Below, piece after piece: positions 1-5,224 of a DNA stretch of 7,566 nucleotides. The notes below the pieces were generated by a model, which worked only from the letters and a program-made list of their open reading frames with translations, did no database searches and was not told where the DNA came from. Positions within the stretch are counted from its first letter, which is position 1. The number at the start of each line of letters is the position of its first letter. The stretch is from positions 1 to 7,566 of the forward strand of contig CBHTUB010000295.1 of the NCBI GenBank assembly GCA_966095595.1. Direction: 5' to 3'. A program made the position numbers and the translations under genes. The DNA comes from Chryseosolibacter sp966095595 (GTDB taxonomy: Bacteria > Bacteroidota > Bacteroidia > Cytophagales > Cyclobacteriaceae).

Positions 1-64
1 ACCGTAAACAGCTGTGAGGTGATTTTTTCCACTGATTCTACATTCATATGCAGGTGTTTTAATG

Positions 65-106
65 TCCGGCAAAACGTAACAAAAGCGTGCCTTTTTCCGG
101 CATAAC
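65..106. repeat. Two 11-bp direct repeats upstream of the GlcG-like gene
   Basis: The sequence TCCGGCAAAAC at 65-75 recurs as TCCGGCATAAC at 96-106 with one mismatch, and the copies start 31 bp apart, close to three helical turns. A shorter word, TAACAAA, also occurs at 77-83 and 103-109. Between the long repeats, AAAAG (81-85) and CTTTT (91-95) could pair as a weak stem; a second small stem, AAAGC/GCTTT, lies at 126-138. Helically phased repeats upstream of a start codon can be operator half-sites, but no regulator can be tied to these, and the shared word is short enough to arise by chance. Confidence 0.3.
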
Positions 107-117
107 AAACCAGAATG

Positions 118-148
118 TTTCGCGGAAAGCCGTGCTTTTATAACTTGA
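118..148 (+). promoter_or_regulatory. Weak promoter-like sequence before the GlcG-like gene
   Basis: TTTC at 118-121, a 19-bp spacer and TAACTTGA at 141-148 partly match the Bacteroidota vegetative promoter (TTTG, about 19 bp, TAnnTTTG). The first element matches 3 of 4 bases and the second 4 of 6 defined bases. Its downstream edge is about 14 nt from the ATG at 162, shorter than the spacing of the other candidates in this window. No Shine-Dalgarno motif precedes the ATG. This is a tentative call from consensus matching only. Confidence 0.2.
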
Positions 149-161
149 TAAAAATTAAACT

Positions 162-581
162 ATGTATCAATTCGAAAAGATCAGCTCGCAGGAGGCCATC
201 AAGATGCTGGGCCACGCTATTGTTGAAGCGGGCAAGATCAACAAACACATTGCCATCGCCGTTTGCGGACCTGAGGGCGAGCTCATTGCGTTCCTCAGGA
301 TGGATGGCGCAAGCCCTGCCGCATCCGTGATCGCGCAGAACAAAGCGTACACGGCAGCGCGCGATCGGAAGACCACGAAGCAGATGGGTGAATTCATGAA
401 TCAAAATAATCGCCCTCCAGCATTCTGGGGCGATGCCTCGATCACTGGCTTTGGAGGAGGCGTGCCCGTTATTCAAAATGGAAAGGTGATCGGTGGCATC
501 GGCATCAGCGGTTTATCCGAAGAAGAGGATGAACGGATAGCCTATGCGGCGATCGTTGCCGTGTATGGCGGGCAAGGGTAA
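162..581 (+). CDS. GlcG/HbpS-family protein (heme-degrading/heme-binding domain family)
   Basis: This 139-residue protein has the compact single-domain architecture of the GlcG/HbpS family (formerly DUF336, Pfam PF03928). Members include GlcG of glycolate-utilisation loci and the heme-binding HbpS; for most the biochemical role is unknown. The supporting pattern is an N-terminal helix (about 8-25), a strand carrying AIAVCGPEGELIAFLRMDG (31-49), the helix ASVIAQNKAYTAA (54-66), and the C-terminal GGGVPVIQNGKVIGGIGISG (98-117), which is the family's most recognisable block. No signal peptide or membrane segment is visible, so it is probably cytoplasmic. The start is fixed because an in-frame TAA lies at 156-158. 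No glycolate oxidase genes are beside it, so glc pathway membership is not supported. It converges with the regulator gene on the other strand, with 10 bp between the stops. The family call is strong; substrate or ligand is unknown. Confidence 0.88.
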   Translation: MYQFEKISSQEAIKMLGHAIVEAGKINKHIAIAVCGPEGELIAFLRMDGASPAASVIAQNKAYTAARDRKTTKQMGEFMNQNNRPPAFWGDASITGFGGGVPVIQNGKVIGGIGISGLSEEEDERIAYAAIVAVYGGQG

Positions 582-591
582 TCGTGAATTG

Positions 592-1740
592 TTATGCCTT
601 GTTCGTGTTACGGTATTCTGACGGCGTAAATCCCGTGATCTTTTTGAAGGCCGTATTGAAGGATGATTTCGAGTTGTAACCTACCTGTTCCGCGATCTCT
701 TCGACTTTGATATTCTTGCGGGTGACAAGAAGTGTCTTCGCTTCTCCGATGCGATACTCTGCAGTCATCTCGAAAAAAGATTTTCCGAGGCCGCTGTTGA
801 TCACCTGCGAGAGGACATGCACACTGGTGCCGACTTTTTCAGCAAGATCCGGCAATGAAAAATCGGCGCTGAGGAACGGCTTGTCCTCACTCATCACCCT
901 TTGAAGCCTTTGCAGAATGGCATTCTGATGATCGGGCGTCAGTTGAGAATTCCTATACCGATCTGCTTCCGTCAAGGCCGGCGCTTTAAAAAAGCCTGAC
1001 GAGCGCATCACGCGAAAACTCGTCATATAGATAGCGATCGCCATATACGCAGCAAAGATGTGATCACCTGTATCGTTGGGATGCAGCCACTTGACCAGTA
1101 GTGTGAGCAGAATGGTAACAGTAATTTGCACTGTACCGGTTCGAAAATTCTTAAGCACTACATGCCGCGGCCTGAAGAATGATTCTTTTTTCAGTCTGAA
1201 TACCCGCACAACCTCCCAGAGCGTGAGCACACCATAAACTACTATGCTGGTGATCGCGAGCAGAGTATGATGATCTGTGATCCAGAACGACCGCGGGTCT
1301 CCGTCCCGGTAATCGTAAGGTCTCATCGGTAAATCCAGTCCATGTGATTCCACCCACGAGTTGAACTTCACGTCTTCGGGGAGCAGGAAAAACGGAATGA
1401 TCATGATGAGATAAACCAGCGCAAACGCATAATGAAGGTAATCTGCCCTATGAATAGAACCCCGGCTTTGTGACCTCACCATCAGGTAGAATGAAGGTCC
1501 GATCAGAAATGCGATCGGCTCTGAAAAGTCCACGAGATATAAAACCCTGACGATATAACCCGTGTAATTGAGGAGTATCTCGAGGTTGCATAGCGCCATG
1601 CTGAGCATCAGTACTCCGAAAAAAATACTTGACGGCACCTTTCTGTTTTCCTTCGAGAAAAAAAACACGGAAAGGAAAACAGCCTGCACTATTCCGAGAA
1701 AAATGAAAATTGCAAAAAGATCGATCCGGTACGGTATCAT
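592..1740 (-). CDS. Membrane-embedded AraC-family transcriptional regulator (7TM-type sensor plus HTH)
   Basis: This 382-residue protein joins an integral membrane half to a DNA-binding half. Hydrophobic segments lie at about 7-29, 38-57, 63-88, 102-120, 159-178, 204-218 and 227-243, giving roughly seven helices. A linker follows (about 250-285), then an AraC-type double helix-turn-helix (about 288-378). The first HTH includes LPDLAEKVGTSVHVLSQVIN (296-315). The second carries VEEIAEQVGYNSKSSFNTAFKKITGFTPSEYR, at about 346-377, which matches the AraC signature (GY..SSF...FK...G.TPS.YR). The design suggests a receptor that senses a signal at or in the membrane and regulates genes from there; signal and targets cannot be read from sequence. 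The start ATG (1738-1740) sits directly before the first helix. The secreted nuclease-fold gene ends 37 bp upstream on the same strand, so co-transcription is possible. Confidence 0.93.
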   Translation of the reverse strand: MIPYRIDLFAIFIFLGIVQAVFLSVFFFSKENRKVPSSIFFGVLMLSMALCNLEILLNYTGYIVRVLYLVDFSEPIAFLIGPSFYLMVRSQSRGSIHRADYLHYAFALVYLIMIIPFFLLPEDVKFNSWVESHGLDLPMRPYDYRDGDPRSFWITDHHTLLAITSIVVYGVLTLWEVVRVFRLKKESFFRPRHVVLKNFRTGTVQITVTILLTLLVKWLHPNDTGDHIFAAYMAIAIYMTSFRVMRSSGFFKAPALTEADRYRNSQLTPDHQNAILQRLQRVMSEDKPFLSADFSLPDLAEKVGTSVHVLSQVINSGLGKSFFEMTAEYRIGEAKTLLVTRKNIKVEEIAEQVGYNSKSSFNTAFKKITGFTPSEYRNTNKA

Positions 1741-1777
1741 TACCTTGCAATTTAGGAAGAAGATTGTTGACCTTACT

Positions 1778-2599
1778 TTATTCAGTCAATGACAATGTCA
1801 CCATCACTGGCAAGTGGTCGGAAGGATAATATTTACCATCATTGTCCCTGATGACCTTGTACGCATCGGCGTTCCATTCGTTGGTGATGAAGATGTAGTC
1901 GATACCCTTGCATTCCTTTCCCACTTCAAATGTGCAATATGTACCTTCGGGCTGGGGCGCGGGATCGATCAATTCGATAAGAGATCCATCAACAAGTGTC
2001 TGGTAAGGGCTTTCGCTGCGCTCGCAATTGAAATCACCGGTTATGATCACTGGCAGGTCGTGTCCGAGCTCGGCCGCGCGGGCTTTCAACAGCTCTGCGC
2101 TCTTCTGCCTTGCCTCGACGCCCATATGATCGAAGTGCGTGTTGATCGCGACGAACTTTCTGGATGATTCCTTATCTATCAGAACAGCCCACGTAGCAAT
2201 ACGTGTGATCGCAGCATCCCAGCTTTTGCTACCAGGAATCTCCGGAGTTTCCGAAAGCCAGAAAGTACCCTGGTCGAGGAGCTGATAGCGGTCTTTTTTA
2301 AAGATCAAGGCTGAATACTCTCCCCCCTGCCTGCCGTCATCGCGGCCCACACCGACGAATGTATAATCCTTGCGCACACTCGTGATGTTCCTGATCTGAT
2401 GCAACAACGCCTCCTGAACACCGAGGATGTCGGGATTATATTTATCGAGTAGTTCAAGGACCTTATGTTTCCTTTTACCCCACTCATTCGGCCCATCGCT
2501 CGGTGTGTCGAAACGCAGGTTGTAGGTCATTACCTTGAATGATTGGGCTGACGCGCCAAAGGTGACAAACAGGACCAGAATAAAAAGTATCCTCCTCAT
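1778..2599 (-). CDS. Secreted endonuclease/exonuclease/phosphatase-family hydrolase
   Basis: This 273-residue protein begins with a signal peptide: Arg-Arg at 2-3, a hydrophobic core at 4-14, and likely cleavage after the ASA at 16-18. The rest is a complete EEP fold (Pfam PF03372), the metal-dependent phosphoesterase superfamily shared by DNase I, exonuclease III and sphingomyelinases. Visible catalytic landmarks are MTYNLR with Asn27, GVQEAL with Glu63, NTHFDH with His155, ITGDFNCE with Asp189 and Asn191, IDYIF with Asp234, and SDHLPV with Asp261 and His262. All expected metal-binding and catalytic positions are present, so it should be active. Bacteroidota paralogues of this type, often near 280 residues, are exported to the periplasm or beyond; the substrate could be a phosphodiester in nucleic acid, lipid or sugar phosphate and is not predictable here. 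AGGAGG falls inside codons 2-3 rather than upstream. The only later nearby Met (24) would remove the signal peptide, so the first ATG is preferred. Confidence 0.92.
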   Translation of the reverse strand: MRRILFILVLFVTFGASAQSFKVMTYNLRFDTPSDGPNEWGKRKHKVLELLDKYNPDILGVQEALLHQIRNITSVRKDYTFVGVGRDDGRQGGEYSALIFKKDRYQLLDQGTFWLSETPEIPGSKSWDAAITRIATWAVLIDKESSRKFVAINTHFDHMGVEARQKSAELLKARAAELGHDLPVIITGDFNCERSESPYQTLVDGSLIELIDPAPQPEGTYCTFEVGKECKGIDYIFITNEWNADAYKVIRDNDGKYYPSDHLPVMVTLSLTE

Positions 2600-2618
2600 A
2601 GTCGAAAATAGTTTACAT

Positions 2619-2626
2619 CAAAGATG
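2619..2626 (-). promoter_or_regulatory. Possible -7 element of the EEP hydrolase gene
   Basis: Read on the minus strand, positions 2626-2619 give CATCTTTG, matching TAnnTTTG at 5 of 6 defined bases. Its last base is 20 nt from the first base of the ATG, similar to the 22 nt seen for the nfu and symporter candidates. I see no TTTG-like upstream element at the expected distance, so the call stays tentative. Confidence 0.25.
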
Positions 2627-2670
2627 CTAATATCAGACCATTTTTTTGCGACGTAAGATTTTGTGTCTGG

Positions 2671-2702
2671 CAAATAAAAAAAGCATGGGGACGACCATGC
2701 TT
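2671..2702 (-). terminator. Rho-independent terminator of the nfu-type gene
   Basis: AAGCATGG (2681-2688) and CCATGCTT (2695-2702) form a perfect 8-bp stem with the 6-base loop GGACGA. On the minus strand the stem is followed by a T-run (complement of the A's at 2676-2680, continuing into the stem base), as in an intrinsic terminator. It starts 23 nt after the nfu stop codon and lies before the next minus-strand gene, so it should separate the nfu transcript from the EEP gene. No comparable T-run follows on the plus strand. Confidence 0.88.
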
Positions 2703-2725
2703 CCAGATTTTATATCAAGCAGCTA

Positions 2726-3301
2726 CTAGCTCAAAGCTTCAACTGCATATACCTCATCGGGCATCATTCTCTTGAACAGATTTTCAATACCGGCCTTCAG
2801 GGTAACTGTCGAGGACGGGCAACCGCTGCAGGAACCCTGCAACCTCACTTTTACGATACCATCCCTAAAGGAGTGGAAAGTGATAGCACCACCATCCTGT
2901 TCAACGGCCGGTCTGATATATTCATCCAGGATCGTGCGGATCTTGCGGATGCTCTCGGTCTCCTCCTGCACTTCCTGCTCCGGCTCCCGGAATTCAATAA
3001 TATATTTACCTGACTCAAGGAATTGTTTGATGTGATCCTTGATCTTCCCCTGGATCTCGAGCCACTCGACATCGCCTTTCTTTGTAACCGTTACAAAGTT
3101 GCTCATATAGAAGACCCTGTCGACAAAGGGGTATTCGAACAATTCTTTTGCTAACGGCGCATTTTCCGCACTTTCAGCATCCGGGAAATCGAAGCTCAAA
3201 CCTTCGGGGACAAGCATTTCGTTTATCACAAATTTCAGGGAATTTGGATTCGGGTTAGATTCGAGATAGATATGTACGTTTTTGGGAGTGGCCTGCAGCA
3301 T
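2726..3301 (-). CDS. Nfu-type iron-sulfur cluster scaffold/carrier protein (NifU-like)
   Basis: This 191-residue cytoplasmic protein has two domains. The N-terminal part (about 8-100) fits the Nfu_N domain (PF08712), with ESNPNPNSLKFVIN (14-27), FPFV-like EYPFVDRVFY (56-65) and FVTVTKKGDVEW (69-80). After an acidic linker rich in Glu (106-117) comes the NifU C-terminal domain (PF01106; about 118-187), with RPAVEQDGGAI (130-140) and the cluster-binding motif GSCSGCPSST (156-165), Cys158 and Cys161. Two such proteins bring their CxxC pairs together to hold a 4Fe-4S cluster and pass it to target enzymes. Length and domain order match the Nfu family, not the three-domain nitrogen-fixation NifU, so a nif role is not implied. 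No suf or isc genes are adjacent. It appears monocistronic, with its own candidate promoter and a strong terminator. A Cys-free N-terminal domain is normal for the family. Confidence 0.95.
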   Translation of the reverse strand: MLQATPKNVHIYLESNPNPNSLKFVINEMLVPEGLSFDFPDAESAENAPLAKELFEYPFVDRVFYMSNFVTVTKKGDVEWLEIQGKIKDHIKQFLESGKYIIEFREPEQEVQEETESIRKIRTILDEYIRPAVEQDGGAITFHSFRDGIVKVRLQGSCSGCPSSTVTLKAGIENLFKRMMPDEVYAVEALS

Positions 3302-3322
3302 CGTTTTTCTTTCTTATGACAA

Positions 3323-3330
3323 CAAAAATA
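3323..3330 (-). promoter_or_regulatory. Candidate -7 element of the nfu-type gene
   Basis: On the minus strand positions 3330-3323 read TATTTTTG, a full match to the Bacteroidota -7 consensus TAnnTTTG. The last base is 22 nt before the first base of the ATG, implying a short leader of roughly 15 nt. The -33 element is poor: TTGG occurs 15 bp upstream rather than about 19. The stretch is AT-rich, which makes chance matches easier. Confidence 0.4.
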
Positions 3331-3359
3331 AAGAAATTAAGTTCGCCAACCTGCCGTAG

Positions 3360-3390
3360 TTCGAACAATAGGGCAAATCCAGTATATTCG
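3360..3390 (+). promoter_or_regulatory. Candidate promoter of the symporter transcript
   Basis: TTCG at 3360-3363, a 19-bp spacer and TATATTCG at 3383-3390 match the Bacteroidota promoter (TTTG, about 19 bp, TAnnTTTG) with one mismatch in each element. The last base lies 22 nt before the GTG at 3412, the same distance as between the nfu -7 candidate and the nfu ATG. Measured to the ATG at 3502 the leader would be over 100 nt. The geometry therefore points to translation beginning at 3412, at least ancestrally. Confidence 0.42.
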
Positions 3391-3411
3391 CCCCTTTAAA
3401 TCGGTTGCAGA

Positions 3412-3486
3412 GTGTCACAGAAGTTATTGTTTTTATTGGCGTTAATCGGCTTCACGGTCGTTGTTACACTTGGTTTTGTCGATTAA
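3412..3486 (+). other. 24-codon hydrophobic reading frame, in frame with the downstream symporter
   Basis: From GTG 3412 to TAA 3484-3486 the frame encodes 24 residues: SQK near the start, then an almost unbroken hydrophobic run (LLFLLALIGFTVVVTLGF) ending in Val-Asp. It looks like a transmembrane helix. An in-frame TAA at 3397-3399 bounds it upstream. It shares the reading frame of the symporter starting at 3502, and only the TAA separates them; the five codons between TAA and ATG would read Y-D-I-A-A. Three readings are possible: the lost first helix of a longer symporter, a leader peptide, or a base-call error at the TAA. The first is slightly preferred on membrane topology. Expression of the peptide is not shown. 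Confidence 0.4.
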
Positions 3487-3501
3487 TACGACATCGCTGC
3501 G

Positions 3502-4827
3502 ATGCCTGTCCAACTCCACACGGGCCTCAGATGGCTGACCCTCCTGTTCATCATTCTCTTTGCCGTTAAACGCCGATCGCTGACCACGTGGATCATTGTG
3601 AGCATGTTCATCGGCGTAGAGCTTGGGTTTACTTTCCCGGAGGTCTCGAAGCAGTTGAACGTTTTGAGCGGGATATTCCTGCGCCTGATCAAGACCGTGA
3701 TCGCACCGCTTCTCTTCGCAACGCTGGTGGTGGGAATAGCTGCACACTCGAACCTGAAGCAGGTCGGACGAATGGGCCTGAAAGCCATCCTTTATTTTGA
3801 AATTGTAACCACGATAGCGCTCTTTATCGGTCTCGCCGCCATCAACCTTACCAAAGCAGGTGAAGGTGCCAACGTGACCATCGAAGCCACCCAGGTGGAT
3901 AAAGCGACCCAGTTGATAGAAGGCAAGAAAAAAGATCACAACGTATTCCTCGAAATATTCCCTGAGAACATCGCCAAGGCTGTAGCAGAAGGCCAGGTGT
4001 TGCAGGTTGTTGTATTCAGCATCATGTTCGGCATCGCTCTGGCCCTTCTCAGTGAGAAGAAGAAAAAGCCCATGCTTGAATTTGCAGAAGGCTTGTCGGA
4101 GGTCATGTTCAGCTTTACGAACATCGTGATGTACTTTGCGCCCTTTGCCGTTGCCGGGGCATTGGCCTACTCGATTGCCACCTTCGGATTCGAGGTGCTT
4201 AAGAACCTCGCCCTGCTCGTAGCTACCCTTTACGGTGCGCTGATCGTTTTCATATTGGCGGTGCTTGTGCCGATCGGGATGCTGATCAAGCTTAACTTTC
4301 GAAAATTTATCGATGCGATCAGCGAACCGGTTGCCATCGCATTTTCAACTGCTACCAGCGAGGCTGCGCTTCCCAAGGCCATGGAGAATCTCGAAAAGAT
4401 GGGTGTGCCGCGCAAGGTTGTCTCGTTTGTTTTGCCGACCGGTTATAGCTTCAATCTTGATGGAAGCACTTTATATCTCTCCCTTGCATCCGTATTCGTT
4501 GCACAGCTGGCGGGAATTGAATTGACCCTCGGGGAGCAACTGTTCATGGTGCTCACGCTGATGCTCACGAGCAAAGGCGTAGCGGGCGTTCGCGGCGCAA
4601 CTTTCCTTATTCTCGTCGCAACCGTCAGCGACATGGGAATCGATCCTCAAAAAGCATTCGTTGTGCTCGGTGTCGACGCATTGATGGACATGGGACGTAC
4701 TACCGTGAACGTAATAGGCAACTGCCTTGCAACGGTTGTTGTTGCAAAGTGGGAAGGCGAATACAGCGACAGCAAGCCGCGAGCCATCGAACCTCAGCCG
4801 GCAAGTGTTGCAAGCGAGGAACAATGA
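3502..4827 (+). CDS. Dicarboxylate/amino acid:cation symporter (DAACS, GltP/DctA-like)
   Basis: This 441-residue inner-membrane protein belongs to the family (PF00375) that imports glutamate, aspartate or C4-dicarboxylates with Na+ or H+. The conserved C-terminal core is intact: hairpin 1 with FSTATSEAALP (281-291), helix 7 with LPTGYSFNLDGSTLY (311-325) carrying the NxDG cation-site motif, hairpin 2 with LTSKGVAGVRG (355-365), and helix 8 with VDALMDMGRTTVNVIGN (391-407). Helix 8 has Asp396 and Arg399, which align with substrate-binding Asp394 and Arg397 of archaeal GltPh; DctA proteins, as I recall them, lack that Asp. An acidic amino acid is therefore a plausible substrate, though not proved. 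The aligned GltPh Na+-site Asp405 is Asn407 here. An extra helix (about 9-22) precedes canonical helix 1 (about 27-43). The ATG is the first start after an in-frame TAA (3484). The gene ends 15 bp from the convergent small membrane protein. Confidence 0.92.
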   Translation: MPVQLHTGLRWLTLLFIILFAVKRRSLTTWIIVSMFIGVELGFTFPEVSKQLNVLSGIFLRLIKTVIAPLLFATLVVGIAAHSNLKQVGRMGLKAILYFEIVTTIALFIGLAAINLTKAGEGANVTIEATQVDKATQLIEGKKKDHNVFLEIFPENIAKAVAEGQVLQVVVFSIMFGIALALLSEKKKKPMLEFAEGLSEVMFSFTNIVMYFAPFAVAGALAYSIATFGFEVLKNLALLVATLYGALIVFILAVLVPIGMLIKLNFRKFIDAISEPVAIAFSTATSEAALPKAMENLEKMGVPRKVVSFVLPTGYSFNLDGSTLYLSLASVFVAQLAGIELTLGEQLFMVLTLMLTSKGVAGVRGATFLILVATVSDMGIDPQKAFVVLGVDALMDMGRTTVNVIGNCLATVVVAKWEGEYSDSKPRAIEPQPASVASEEQ

Positions 4828-4842
4828 CTATCGGCATAATGA

Positions 4843-5061
4843 TCAGACGCTCGAACCGCGTTTTGTGCTTACCATTACGAGGATACCTGCGATCAGAAGG
4901 ATAGCTCCTGTCACCGGCGACCAGTAAATCGGTGTTTTTTCGGTCTTGTTGATCTCAATCGGACCTATGTCTGCCACTTCTTTCTTTGTTACCAGATTGA
5001 ACCCGGTAAATACCGTCATGATACCCCCGATTACAATCAATAAAATTGCTACCGTTCTCAT
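4843..5061 (-). CDS. Small two-helix membrane protein of unknown function
   Basis: Read from the ATG at 5059-5061, this is a 72-residue protein with a helix at about 3-21 (VAILLIVIGGIMTVFTGF), a soluble segment (22-47) containing VTKKEVADIGPIEINKTEK, a second helix at about 48-66 (SPVTGAILLIAGILVMV), and a basic tail TKRGSS. Both ends are probably cytoplasmic with the middle segment outside, though charges do not settle this. A start 48 nt upstream (ATG 5107-5109, 88 residues) is possible but would add a polar Pro/His stretch before the helix; the short form is preferred because Met-Arg immediately precedes the helix. I recognise the general type, a compact protein with a DIGP-x-EINK loop and a WSP at the second helix, as recurrent in bacteria, but know no function. 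It is tail-to-tail with the symporter and 163 bp downstream of aroC on the same strand. Confidence 0.75.
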   Translation of the reverse strand: MRTVAILLIVIGGIMTVFTGFNLVTKKEVADIGPIEINKTEKTPIYWSPVTGAILLIAGILVMVSTKRGSSV

Positions 5062-5109
5062 AATAGATCGATTTATTGAATGCTTATGAGGAGGTAAATT
5101 CCATGCCAT

Positions 5110-5224
5110 GGGAACCGTCAGGCAGGAGTACCCGCTATGGGTAAAATGCTTTTAATTTATGGATCGTGATTGACGAGTGCTGATTTTTGAAGGAAGATGC
5201 GTTAATGCCGACATCATGAGGCAG
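5110..5224. other. Intergenic stretch between aroC and the small membrane protein gene
   Basis: These 115 bases (163 if the short start of the membrane protein is used) hold no supportable gene. TACCC at 5129-5133 and GGGTA at 5138-5142 could form a 5-bp stem, but no T-run follows on the minus strand, so I do not call a terminator for aroC. I found no convincing promoter for the membrane protein gene. Confidence 0.6.

Noticed and set aside
1448..1750. Alternative frame of 100 codons overlapping the start of the membrane regulator
   Set aside because: It lies within the well-supported regulator gene, has no domain character, and shares codons only through frame shadowing.
1814..2167. Plus-strand frame of 117 codons inside the EEP hydrolase gene
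   Set aside because: It is antisense to a gene with a full set of catalytic motifs and shows no recognisable domain, so it is treated as a shadow.
2726..3301. Naming the two-domain Fe-S protein as nitrogen-fixation nifU
   Set aside because: It lacks the IscU-like domain and central ferredoxin-like domain of NifU, and no nif genes are present; the Nfu_N plus NifU-C layout is the general Fe-S carrier.
3442..3939. Minus-strand frame of 165 codons opposite the symporter
   Set aside because: The translation is rich in charged and polar residues in the pattern expected from reading a membrane-protein gene backwards; no domain seen, and it lies opposite a conserved transporter.
5062..5109. Longer N-terminus (ATG 5107-5109) for the small membrane protein
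   Set aside because: It adds 16 polar residues rich in Pro, His and Asn before a helix that starts cleanly with Met-Arg at 5061; the short form is the more natural protein.
5129..5142. TACCC/GGGTA stem downstream of aroC
   Set aside because: Only 5 bp, and not followed by a T-run on the aroC strand, so it does not qualify as an intrinsic terminator.
5089..5144. Perfect Shine-Dalgarno AGGAGGT (5089-5095) 7 nt before ATG 5103 on the plus strand, opening a 13-codon frame
   Set aside because: The peptide is only 13 residues with no recognisable character, overlaps the leader of a minus-strand gene, and Bacteroidota rarely rely on this motif; a chance match is more likely.
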